From Hyphomicrobiales bacterium (lineage in GTDB: Bacteria > Pseudomonadota > Alphaproteobacteria > Rhizobiales > TMED25): a stretch of DNA of 14,688 nucleotides. The DNA lies in the NCBI GenBank assembly GCA_016780665.1, contig JADHLM010000020.1, positions 1 through 14,688 of the forward strand. Direction: 5' to 3'. This document shows, piece by piece, positions 6,413 to 13,145 of the stretch (position 1 is its first letter; each line of letters begins with the position of its first letter). The notes under the pieces were generated by a model, which was given only the letters and a program-made list of their open reading frames with translations, did no database searches and was not told where the DNA came from. The position numbers and the translations under genes were made by a program.

Positions 6413-7795
6413 TTATTTTTTTAGCAGTTTAAGCCAATTTTCAGCTTCTTTTCTTACGTTTTCTGGAGCTGTGCCTCCAAATGATGTCTTATTCTGAATA
6501 ATAGCATCAAATGAAATTTTATTTACTATATCATTTGTTATTCTATCATCTATTTGTTGAAAATCTTTTAGTGTTAGTTCATCTAATGTTAATTTTTTAT
6601 CTTCAGCATATGCTACAATCTCCCCAACTATTTTATGGGTTTCTCGGAATGGAATATCTAGGGTCTGGACTAATATATCAGCTATATCTGTAGCAATTGA
6701 GTACCCCTTTTTTGATGCTTCCAGCATTACTTGTTTGTTTGGTATCATATTTTTAATCATTAGCGACATCACTTTTAACGAAATTTCAGTTGTATCTAAT
6801 GCATCAAATAGTGGTTCTTTATCTTCTTGAAGGTCTTTACTATATGATAGAGGTAACCCCTTTAGTACAATTAAAAGCGTATTTAAGGAGCCAATAATTC
6901 TACCAGTTTTTGATCTTATTATTTCAGCGCCATCAGGATTTCTTTTTTGTGGCATAATTGATGACCCCGTAGTTAATGAGTCAGGCAATTTTATAAAATT
7001 AAACTCTGATGACATCCATAATGTTATCTCTTCTGCTAATCTAGACAGATTAATTGATATTATAGCTAGATTAGATAATGTTTCTAAAACCAAGTCTCTT
7101 GAGGAGACAGCATCAATAGAATTTGCCATTGGTTTATCAAATCCAAGCAATTTTGCAGTCATATGTCTGTCAATTGGGTAAGAAGTACCTGCTAGAGCAG
7201 CAGCACCCAAAGGGCTTTCATTAAGTCTCTTTAATGTGTCATGAAGTCTTTGTTTATCTCTGTTTAGTGACTCTACATAGCTCAATAAGTGATGTCCAAA
7301 TGTAATCGGTTGAGCTATTTGTAAATGAGTATATCCAGGCATAAAAGTTGCATAATTTTCAAGTGCTTGTTCAGCAAGGGCTATTTGACATGAATTTATT
7401 AATGACGCTAGATAACGATTTTTTTTAATAAGGTACAGTTTCATATCTGTTGCCACTTGATCATTCCTTGATCTCGCTGTATGGAGTTTTCCAGCAACAG
7501 GACCAATAATCTCCGTCAGCCTACTTTCGATGTTCATATGTATATCTTCCAGTTCGATTTTGAACTCAAAATTTTCTGCAAGAATTTCAGATCTTATTTT
7601 TTTTAGTCCATCGATAATTTTTTTAGATTCTTCCCTTTTAATTATTGAACATTCAGCAAGCATAGTGGCATGAGCAATAGAACCGTCAATATCCTGTATT
7701 GCCAGTCTGTAATCATATTTGATTGACGCATTCAGATCTTCTAATAGTGCGTCAGTTTTTGAAGTGAATCTTCCACCCCACATTTTATTTGCCAT
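6413..7795 (-). CDS. argH: Argininosuccinate lyase
   Basis: The enzyme splits argininosuccinate into arginine and fumarate, the last step of arginine synthesis, as a cytoplasmic homotetramer. It is 460 residues, the standard length. It opens with the typical MWGGRF (5-10) and shows the three conserved regions of the fumarase/aspartase superfamily: HTARSRNDQ (105-113), GYTHLQ (154-159), and the signature loop GSSIMPQKRNPD (277-288) with the catalytic serine. SPLGAAALAGTSYPIDR (194-210) is also typical. The start is ATG at 7795 with GAGA 5 nt upstream. It heads the argH-lptM-lysA-ftsE-ftsX-ydcF-plsC run. A 70-bp gap separates it from hbd upstream, the largest gap on this strand, so a promoter may lie there. 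Confidence 0.97.
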   Translation of the reverse strand: MANKMWGGRFTSKTDALLEDLNASIKYDYRLAIQDIDGSIAHATMLAECSIIKREESKKIIDGLKKIRSEILAENFEFKIELEDIHMNIESRLTEIIGPVAGKLHTARSRNDQVATDMKLYLIKKNRYLASLINSCQIALAEQALENYATFMPGYTHLQIAQPITFGHHLLSYVESLNRDKQRLHDTLKRLNESPLGAAALAGTSYPIDRHMTAKLLGFDKPMANSIDAVSSRDLVLETLSNLAIISINLSRLAEEITLWMSSEFNFIKLPDSLTTGSSIMPQKRNPDGAEIIRSKTGRIIGSLNTLLIVLKGLPLSYSKDLQEDKEPLFDALDTTEISLKVMSLMIKNMIPNKQVMLEASKKGYSIATDIADILVQTLDIPFRETHKIVGEIVAYAEDKKLTLDELTLKDFQQIDDRITNDIVNKISFDAIIQNKTSFGGTAPENVRKEAENWLKLLKK

Positions 7796-7831
7796 ACTTT
7801 TCTCATAAGTTATAGAAATTACTTTATATTT

Positions 7832-7837
7832 ATTATA
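7832..7837 (-). promoter_or_regulatory. Possible -10 box for argH
   Basis: A perfect TATAAT is present on the minus strand in the 70-bp gap before argH, about 36 bp from the start codon. No convincing -35 box lies 16-18 bp further upstream. The gap is almost entirely A/T, so a chance match is quite possible. Confidence 0.25.
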
Positions 7838-7865
7838 ATTATGTAATTAAAAAGATAAAATTTAT

Positions 7866-8687
7866 TTAATACTTATAAAAACCTTCACCAGTTTTTCTTC
7901 CAAGTTTTCCTTGTCTAACATAATCTTCTAGTAGATGACAAGGTTTGTATTTGGGATTCTCAAAATCTTTTATCAGAATTTGCAATATATATAGACATGT
8001 ATCAAGTCCTATAAAGTCTGCAAGTTGCAGTGGACCCATTGGGAAATTAGCTCCTAATTTAAGAGCTTTATCAATTGATTGCACATCAGATAAACCACTT
8101 TCAAGTGCATGCACTGCTTCATTTATCATAGGAATGAGGACCCTATTTACAATAAAACCTGGTTGGTCATCAGAAATAACAAATTGCATGTTAAGTTTCG
8201 CAACATAATCCTTTATATTATCTACTATTTGAATATCAGTTTTGTTATTGGGTATTATTTCAACTAGCTTTATTATTTGTGGTGGATTCATAAAGTGAAG
8301 GCCAATAAAGTTAGCTGGATTTTTTGTACTATTAGAAAGTCTATTTATAGAAATTGATGAAGTATTGGTTGCTAGTATTGTATGTTTATGAATAATTCTT
8401 CCAATTTGATCAAGTAATCGTGCCTTAATTTTTTCATCTTCTGTAACACATTCAATAACCAAATCACAAGATTTGAATAAACTAATATCACTTACATAAT
8501 TAATTCTGCCATTTTTAATGCCATCCTGCTTATGCTTATTTAATCTTGATGATATTCTTTTTTGTGCTTTATTAAGCTGTTCAGAGTTGGAGTCGAACAA
8601 TATTATATTGAATTTTGATAGAATATTGACTTCAGCTATGGCAGTCCCCATTAGACCGCTTCCAGCTATGCCAATTGTTTGAAACAT
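7866..8687 (-). CDS. hbd: 3-hydroxyacyl-CoA (3-hydroxybutyryl-CoA) dehydrogenase
   Basis: This NAD-dependent single-domain dehydrogenase interconverts (S)-3-hydroxyacyl-CoA and 3-ketoacyl-CoA, acting in beta-oxidation or butyrate/PHB metabolism. The 273 residues start with a Rossmann fold (GIAGSGLMGTAIAE, 6-19) and contain ATNTSSISI (106-114), the catalytic His131 and Glu143 in GLHFMNPP...KLVEIIP, GFIVNRVLIPMINEA (177-191) with Asn181, and the C-terminal DKALKLGANFPMGPLQLADFIG dimerisation region (from 207). The glycine loop is G-S-G instead of the commoner G-A-G, a mild change. It ends the HIG1-ATR-etfB-etfA-hbd cluster, 3 bp after the etfA stop, so the electrons from acyl-CoA oxidation and the next oxidation step are encoded together. 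The exact chain-length preference is not readable. Confidence 0.92.
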   Translation of the reverse strand: MFQTIGIAGSGLMGTAIAEVNILSKFNIILFDSNSEQLNKAQKRISSRLNKHKQDGIKNGRINYVSDISLFKSCDLVIECVTEDEKIKARLLDQIGRIIHKHTILATNTSSISINRLSNSTKNPANFIGLHFMNPPQIIKLVEIIPNNKTDIQIVDNIKDYVAKLNMQFVISDDQPGFIVNRVLIPMINEAVHALESGLSDVQSIDKALKLGANFPMGPLQLADFIGLDTCLYILQILIKDFENPKYKPCHLLEDYVRQGKLGRKTGEGFYKY

Positions 8688-8690
8688 GTT

Positions 8691-9635
8691 CTATTTTTGT
8701 ATTTTTTCAAGTTCTTTGTCAAGTTCAGGAACGGCATCGAATAAATCTGCTACTAGTCCATAATCAGCAACTTCAAAGATAGGCGCTTCATCATCTTTGT
8801 TAATTGCAACAATAACTTTTGAGTCTTTCATACCTGCCAAGTGTTGAATGGCTCCAGATATACCTACTGCAATATAAAGTTCTGGTGCTACAACTTTTCC
8901 AGTTTGTCCAACTTGGTACTCGTTTGGAACAAATCCTGCATCAACTGCTGCACGACTTGCACCAACAGCGGCTCCGAGCTTATCTGCAACGGACTCTAAC
9001 ATCTTAAAATTATCACCTGATTGCATGCCACGACCACCAGAAACAATTATACCTGCGGAAGTTAATTCAGGTCTTTCACTACTTGAAACTTTTTCTTCAA
9101 TGAATTCAGATAAACCAGGGTTATTTCCAGCATCTATCTTTTCGATTGTAGCAACAGATGAACCAACTTGAGCAGTTTCAAAAGCGGTTGTTCTAACAGT
9201 AATTACATTTTTTTCTGTAGAACTTTCTACAGTTGCTATTGCATTTCCAGCGTATATTGGTCTTTGGAATGTTTTGTTATCAATTACAGATATTATTTCA
9301 GATATTTGACTTACATCTAATTTTGCAGCAACTCTTGGTAATATATTCTTTCCATTGGTTGTTGCTGCTGAAACTAAATAGTCATAACTTTTCATAAGTT
9401 CAAAAAGTAAATCAGCAGTTGGTTCACAAAGCATATTTTCATAAGTGGTATCCTCAACTAGCAGGACTTTTTCAACACCTTCAAGTGTGGCTGCATCATT
9501 TGCAGCAGATGCACAATTATTTCCTATAACAACAACATGTGCAGGACTAAATATTTTTAATGCTGCTGTGAGGGCTTTTTTTGTAGCTTCTTTTAAACTT
9601 TGGTTATTATGCTCAGCTAGTACAAGTACACTCAT
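8691..9635 (-). CDS. etfA: Electron transfer flavoprotein alpha subunit
   Basis: This is the FAD-carrying subunit of the ETF heterodimer, which takes electrons from acyl-CoA and related dehydrogenases and passes them to ETF-ubiquinone oxidoreductase. The 314 residues consist of an N-terminal domain (1-190) and the FAD domain (about 195-314) with VSGGRGM (198-204), ASRAAVDAGFVP (226-237), QVGQTGK (241-247), and the ETF-alpha signature LYIAVGISGAIQHLAGM (253-269). An AGGAG-type Shine-Dalgarno precedes the ATG, which overlaps the etfB stop by one base (TAATG), a common device for making the two subunits in equal amounts. The ETF-QO gene is not in the window. The sequence fits the standard, non-bifurcating aerobic ETF of proteobacteria. 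Confidence 0.97.
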   Translation of the reverse strand: MSVLVLAEHNNQSLKEATKKALTAALKIFSPAHVVVIGNNCASAANDAATLEGVEKVLLVEDTTYENMLCEPTADLLFELMKSYDYLVSAATTNGKNILPRVAAKLDVSQISEIISVIDNKTFQRPIYAGNAIATVESSTEKNVITVRTTAFETAQVGSSVATIEKIDAGNNPGLSEFIEEKVSSSERPELTSAGIIVSGGRGMQSGDNFKMLESVADKLGAAVGASRAAVDAGFVPNEYQVGQTGKVVAPELYIAVGISGAIQHLAGMKDSKVIVAINKDDEAPIFEVADYGLVADLFDAVPELDKELEKIQK

Positions 9636-10384
9636 TAAATTACTCCTGAAACGTTTTTTAATTTATCAACTAATTCTTGGATTGACTCTACCTTGCCACC
9701 ACCAACTCTTTTAGGAGGTTCTTCAACTTTTTTAGTACTGACTTTTGGGGTCATATCAATTCCTAAATCAGATGGATCTAGTTCATCTATTGTTTTTTGC
9801 TTTGCTTTCATTATGTTTGGCAATGATGCATAGCGGGGCTCATTAAGCCTCAGATCAGTTGTTAGTACCGCTGGCTTTTTGAGTTTAATTGTTTGAAGCC
9901 CACCATCTATTTCCCTCGTTACAATTATTGTATCGTTTTCTATTTCTACTTTAGAGGCATAAGTTCCTAGTGAACGATTTAACAATGCAGATAGCATTTG
10001 ACCAGTTTGGTTGCAATCATCATCTATTGATTGTTTTCCGAGAATAATAAGATCATAGTCTTCTTTTTCACAAACTTTTTCTAAAATTTTGGCAACAAGT
10101 AAAGGTTCAGGTGAATGATCTGTTTTTACATGTATTCCTCTATCCGCACCCATCGCCAGAGCATTTCGTATAGTCTCTTTTGATTGTTCAGGACCTAGTG
10201 ATACAACAACAATTTCATCACATTGACCTGCTTCTTTTATCCTAATTGCTTCCTCAACAGCAATTTCATCAAAAGGATTAATTGACATCTTAATATTGTT
10301 AAGATCAACAGCATTGGTTTCTTTATCCACTCTGATCTTTACATTGTAGTCAACAACTCTCTTGACTGGCACAAGTATTTTCAT
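9635..10384 (-). CDS. etfB: Electron transfer flavoprotein beta subunit
   Basis: This is the partner subunit of EtfA, which binds AMP structurally in aerobic ETFs and carries the loop that docks onto partner dehydrogenases. It is 249 residues. It begins MKILVPVKRVVDYNVKIRV, typical for the family, and contains INPFDEIAVEEA (35-46), the nucleotide-binding GKQSIDDDCNQTGQ (116-129), TREIDGGLQ (156-164), and the partner recognition loop PRYASLPNIMKAKQK (183-197). GGAG lies 8 nt before the ATG. It follows the cobalamin adenosyltransferase gene by 12 bp and overlaps etfA by one base, so it belongs to one transcription unit with them. The sequence supports a housekeeping group I ETF. Confidence 0.97.
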   Translation of the reverse strand: MKILVPVKRVVDYNVKIRVDKETNAVDLNNIKMSINPFDEIAVEEAIRIKEAGQCDEIVVVSLGPEQSKETIRNALAMGADRGIHVKTDHSPEPLLVAKILEKVCEKEDYDLIILGKQSIDDDCNQTGQMLSALLNRSLGTYASKVEIENDTIIVTREIDGGLQTIKLKKPAVLTTDLRLNEPRYASLPNIMKAKQKTIDELDPSDLGIDMTPKVSTKKVEEPPKRVGGGKVESIQELVDKLKNVSGVI

Positions 10385-10396
10385 ATTTTGACTCCG

Positions 10397-10984
10397 TTAC
10401 TTATCATAGTTATTCCCTGGAACCCATAGAATATCATCAAAATTAAGTTTTAAATTTGCATATCTAGCAATAACAAATAAGAAATCAGAAAGCCTGTTTA
10501 TATATTGGATGGCTTCATCACTGATACTCTCACCTTCAGTTTGGTTAAGTTCTATCATTTCCCTTTCGCAACGTCTAGCAATTGTTCTTGCGACGTGCAA
10601 GTATGCTGCAATTTTTGTTCCTCCTGGCAGGATAAATGACTTAAGAGGGTTTAAATCTTTATTGAGTGAATCAATTTCTTTTTCAAGGTTGTTAACATAA
10701 CTGCTTATTATTTTTAAGCTACCATCACTCTTATCGCTATCAGGGATACATAGATCAGCACCGAGATCAAATAAATCATTTTGGATTAATGCAAGGGTGT
10801 GATCAATTTTATTTAATTGATTATTATCTATATAGCTTCTTGCGAGGCCAATAAATGAGTTAAGTTCATCCACAGTTCCATATGCTGAAACACGCTCAGA
10901 ATTTTTTAATATTCTGGAACCATTTCCAAGACCAGTTGATCCATCATCACCAGTTTTTGTATAAATTTTATTTAGTTTTACGAT
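10397..10984 (-). CDS. Cob(I)alamin adenosyltransferase, PduO/MMAB type, with apparent ATC start
   Basis: The enzyme transfers the adenosyl group of ATP to cob(I)alamin, making coenzyme B12 for enzymes such as methylmalonyl-CoA mutase. From the ATC at 10984-10982 the product is 195 residues, beginning (M)VKLNKIYTKTGDDGSTGL, which contains the family's N-terminal ATP-binding motif (about 9-19). Later features are AYGTVDELNSFIG (from about 33), SFILPGG (116-122), and the active-site helix RTIARRCER (133-141), equivalent to the R-x3-RR-x-ER of human MMAB. There is no ATG, GTG or TTG between the in-frame TGA at 10990-10988 and the GTG at 10873-10871. Starting at that GTG (158 residues) would delete the ATP site. 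ATC falls exactly where homologues have ATG, 9 nt after GAGG. The gene assignment is firm; the start codon is inferred and could instead reflect a base error. Confidence 0.88.
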   Translation of the reverse strand: MVKLNKIYTKTGDDGSTGLGNGSRILKNSERVSAYGTVDELNSFIGLARSYIDNNQLNKIDHTLALIQNDLFDLGADLCIPDSDKSDGSLKIISSYVNNLEKEIDSLNKDLNPLKSFILPGGTKIAAYLHVARTIARRCEREMIELNQTEGESISDEAIQYINRLSDFLFVIARYANLKLNFDDILWVPGNNYDK

Positions 10985-10993
10985 CGCTCAGTA

Positions 10994-10997
10994 CCTC
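10994..10997 (-). promoter_or_regulatory. Shine-Dalgarno GAGG for the ATC-initiated adenosyltransferase
   Basis: GAGG on the minus strand overlaps the TGA stop of the upstream HIG1-type gene (TGAGG) and lies 9 nt before the ATC codon at 10984. Its position supports initiation at ATC, probably with reinitiation by ribosomes finishing the upstream gene. Confidence 0.5.
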
Positions 10998-11184
10998 AAT
11001 AAGTAAAGTAGAAAAAAATCATAATAAATATAATCGCTATAAATTGCGCAACAACCCGCAACCTCATTAATTTTTGTGAACGATTCGCATTGCCTTTTTT
11101 TAGCATGTTTATAAGTCCAAGTATGAGAACAAATGCTACTGCAAGCACTGATATCGTTACAAGTATATTAAAAAATTCTGACAT
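10996..11184 (-). CDS. Small twin-transmembrane HIG1-domain protein
   Basis: The product is 62 residues with two membrane segments (about 6-27 and 44-61) joined by a short basic loop. The loop contains Q37-x3-R41-x-R43-x3-Q47, which fits the (Q/I)x3(R/H)xRx3Q motif of HIG1 domains. In mitochondria and Alphaproteobacteria, HIG1 proteins associate with cytochrome c oxidase and cytochrome bc1-oxidase assemblies. In this window it is the first gene of the minus-strand cluster with the cobalamin adenosyltransferase, etfB, etfA and hbd, an arrangement I recall from other Alphaproteobacteria where it is annotated as 'twin transmembrane protein'. Its link to ETF-based electron delivery into the respiratory chain is plausible but not shown. 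The ATG at 11184 is the first in the frame. Confidence 0.78.
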   Translation of the reverse strand: MSEFFNILVTISVLAVAFVLILGLINMLKKGNANRSQKLMRLRVVAQFIAIIFIMIFFYFTY

Positions 11185-11336
11185 AGTTTTTCTATAGGTT
11201 AATACGTTTCATTTAATCATTGTGTTCAATTTTTTCAAATCCAAAAAATTTCATTGTGAATAACTAGCTTTTTTAAACAGATTTTCTTAAAAAAATTGTG
11301 TTTTGTTAGTCATTCACATATTTTAGATATAAGTAG
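11185..11336. promoter_or_regulatory. Divergent promoter region between the HIG1/etf cluster and the esterase gene
   Basis: This 152-bp gap separates two divergently read units, so it must hold promoters for both. For the plus strand, TTGTGT (11296-11301) and TATTTT (11319-11324) are spaced 17 bp, a weak sigma-70 candidate. ATTGTG occurs three times, at 11219-11224, 11253-11258 and 11295-11300. An 8-bp A/T inverted repeat with a 7-nt loop lies at 11228-11250. I found no convincing minus-strand -35/-10 pair. All of this is in very AT-rich DNA. Confidence 0.4.
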
Positions 11337-11951
11337 ATGAGTAATAAAAAAAAATTGTTAATCCTCTTGCATGGTTATGGGGCAGATGGAAATGATCTCT
11401 TGCCAATAGGTAAACATATCCAAGAAAAAATAACAAATATAGAATTTATATCACCAAATGCATTTGATAAATGTGAGTTGAACCCTTTTGGTTATCAGTG
11501 GTTTCCTATAGATGAAGATAGGCGATATATTTTTGATGAACATACACAAAAAGTCACTAATAGGGTCTTCAATGAATATGTAAAAAAAGAAGCTGAGAGA
11601 AGGTCTCTTTCGATTTCTGATGTTATATTATGTGGTTTTAGTCAGGGAGGAATGATTTCATTGGCGGTTGGGTTAAGAAGTATTGAAAAACCCCTTGCGA
11701 CAATAAGTTTATCCGGTTTACTAATGAATGAAATTATTCCAGTGGGCAAAAATCAAACTAATATCTTGATGATGCATGGAAGATTAGATGATGTATTGCC
11801 AATAGATTTTTATGAAAAGTCAAAAAACCAATTGGACTTACAAAAAATCGCCTATGATTGCAAAGTTTATGATAATTTATTTCATAATATAAGCTATGAA
11901 GAGGTTGAAGATCTTGTTGGTTATATAAAGACGATAATTTCTGAAAATTAA
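11337..11951 (+). CDS. Carboxylesterase/phospholipase-family alpha/beta hydrolase
   Basis: This serine hydrolase of the Abhydrolase_2 (carboxylesterase/lysophospholipase/acyl-protein thioesterase-like) family is 204 residues and cytoplasmic, with no signal peptide. The oxyanion region LILLHGYGADGNDLLPI (8-24) is classic. The triad reads as Ser102 in GFSQGG (100-105), Asp151 in MMHGRLDDVLP (145-155) and His183 in NLFHNIS (180-186). FISPNAF and the GYQWFPI stretch (52-58) are also family hallmarks. The substrate is unknown; small esters or lysophospholipids are typical for relatives. No clear Shine-Dalgarno sequence precedes the ATG. It is a single-gene unit; its TAA overlaps the TAA of convergent dsbB in the shared TTAA at 11948-11951. 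Confidence 0.88.
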   Translation: MSNKKKLLILLHGYGADGNDLLPIGKHIQEKITNIEFISPNAFDKCELNPFGYQWFPIDEDRRYIFDEHTQKVTNRVFNEYVKKEAERRSLSISDVILCGFSQGGMISLAVGLRSIEKPLATISLSGLLMNEIIPVGKNQTNILMMHGRLDDVLPIDFYEKSKNQLDLQKIAYDCKVYDNLFHNISYEEVEDLVGYIKTIISEN

Positions 11952-12442
11952 TAAAATTTATCTCTGAACTTTTTCCATCCAACAAATATGATTGATATCA
12001 TTAGTATATTGGAGAGAATATTATAGCCTGATATGGATAACCCCAATATTTTAACGGGATCTGAACAGTTGGGTTTGATTGCGCTAAGTCCAATTAAAAG
12101 GTTCTCAGTATTTATATCTATGTTAGATAATTGATCAGAACATCCTGAGATATTTCTCCAGTAAGAATTTTCTATACCGTAGTGATATATTGCAATTAAT
12201 AATCCTGTAAATATAGGAGCTGAAATAAGAAAAATTGCCAATTTGGAACTTATTTTCTTTTTCTTAATTTTTATCATTATAAAAGCAATTGATATTATTA
12301 TGATGACAAAATAAGGATATCTCTGCAATAAACATAGTTCGCAAGGTTTCCAACCCAGGACAAATTCCATAAAATAAACGGATATGAGTACCAGAAAACT
12401 ATAAATTCCAAGTATGCTGAAAACGGTCATATTTTTTTTCAT
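11948..12442 (-). CDS. dsbB: Disulfide bond formation protein DsbB
   Basis: This inner-membrane quinone-linked oxidase reoxidises DsbA in the periplasm. It is 164 residues with four membrane segments (about 6-28, 41-59, 68-87, 136-156). The first periplasmic loop has the redox pair C34-x-x-C37 in GWKPCELCLLQRYPY, followed by the family's QR that helps bind quinone. The second loop has the second pair, Cys101 and Cys126, as in E. coli DsbB. No dsbA is in the window. It follows the YqaA-type gene by 13 bp, and the pair is transcribed together. Its stop codon overlaps the stop of the convergent esterase gene, with no visible terminator between them. Confidence 0.93.
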   Translation of the reverse strand: MKKNMTVFSILGIYSFLVLISVYFMEFVLGWKPCELCLLQRYPYFVIIIISIAFIMIKIKKKKISSKLAIFLISAPIFTGLLIAIYHYGIENSYWRNISGCSDQLSNIDINTENLLIGLSAIKPNCSDPVKILGLSISGYNILSNILMISIIFVGWKKFRDKFY

Positions 12443-12455
12443 TGCAACTTATACA

Positions 12456-13031
12456 TTAGCCCAAAAAAATAAAAAAATACAAGCCCAAACATAAACAAAT
12501 GGATAAAAAGATGTATTTCATTTTAGTCGAAAAGTTATTAATTTTTTGGAATGCATTAATCATCTTTGATCCATAATAGTAGGTCAACAATGTAATTATT
12601 TGGTAACGAATGTAACGTCCAACAAAACTATATATCAATAAATAAATAAAATTGATCTTAAACACACCGCTTGCCAATGTTACTAACTTAAAAGGTAAGG
12701 GAGTGACTGCCCCGATCAAGATTATTAAGGCACCATACTTTTCATAAATTGGAATAAACTCTGATAAATCAACAAATGATTTAATAATTTTTTCTTCAAG
12801 ATGATACCCTAATATATAACCGAATATTGCACCAATTGTTGACATTGAGGCAGCCAAAAATGCATATTTGATGTATTTATGAGGATATTTAACAATTGAA
12901 GGTATTAATATAAATTCTAACGGAAAGGGGTTAACAACGCTTTCAGATACAGCAAAAACAGAAATGTAAAATGCGATAAATTTTTCGCTTAAGTATTTTT
13001 CTATAACTCTTATTTTATTGAACATTCCCAT
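12456..13031 (-). CDS. YqaA-type DedA/SNARE-associated family membrane protein
   Basis: The protein is 191 residues and polytopic, with four to five hydrophobic segments. Family marks are the re-entrant E-x-x-x-N-P-F-P-L-E-F region (30-40), GAIFGYILGYHLEEK (67-81), and the second re-entrant region AVTPLPFKLVTLASGVFKI (108-126). Relatives of the DedA superfamily move lipids (undecaprenyl phosphate or phospholipids) across the membrane, but the specific role of YqaA proteins is not established. It sits just upstream of dsbB, an association I have seen in other Alphaproteobacteria. Two ATGs lie 6 bp apart at the start (13031 and 13025), each with a GGGA close in front, so the exact start is uncertain by two residues. 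Confidence 0.82.
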   Translation of the reverse strand: MGMFNKIRVIEKYLSEKFIAFYISVFAVSESVVNPFPLEFILIPSIVKYPHKYIKYAFLAASMSTIGAIFGYILGYHLEEKIIKSFVDLSEFIPIYEKYGALIILIGAVTPLPFKLVTLASGVFKINFIYLLIYSFVGRYIRYQIITLLTYYYGSKMINAFQKINNFSTKMKYIFLSICLCLGLYFFIFLG

Positions 13032-13081
13032 TCCCAGATGAACTTAAATATTTACAAACACTTGATATCAGTGAAATATAT

Positions 13082-13110
13082 TTGATTCTCGCTGAAGAAT
13101 TATGCATAAT
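13082..13110 (+). promoter_or_regulatory. Candidate sigma-70 promoter of amtB, with a 12-bp palindrome over the -10 box
   Basis: TTGATT (13082-13087) and CATAAT (13105-13110) are separated by 17 bp, matching the consensus at 4/6 and 5/6 positions. The start codon is 35 bp beyond the -10 box. The -10 box lies within the perfect palindrome ATTATGCATAAT (13099-13110), which could be bound by a repressor. No clear sigma-54 GG/GC element or NtrC site is seen, although amtB genes are often nitrogen-controlled. Confidence 0.45.
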
Positions 13111-13145
13111 CACCAACAATAATTTTATAGCGGGGAGATTTAAAA

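Noticed and set aside
10397..10873. A shorter adenosyltransferase starting at the GTG at 10873 (158 residues)
   Set aside because: It would lose the conserved ATP-binding N-terminus that is plainly encoded in the same frame upstream, so the longer gene is preferred.
11228..11250. Inverted repeat AATTTTTT / AAAAAATT as a terminator
   Set aside because: The stem is all A/T and lies upstream of both divergent genes rather than after one, so a terminator role makes no sense.
13060..13130. Possible sigma-54/NtrC control site before amtB
   Set aside because: No GG-N10-GC pair with the expected flanks and no NtrC-type dyad could be found; a sigma-70-like pair fits better.
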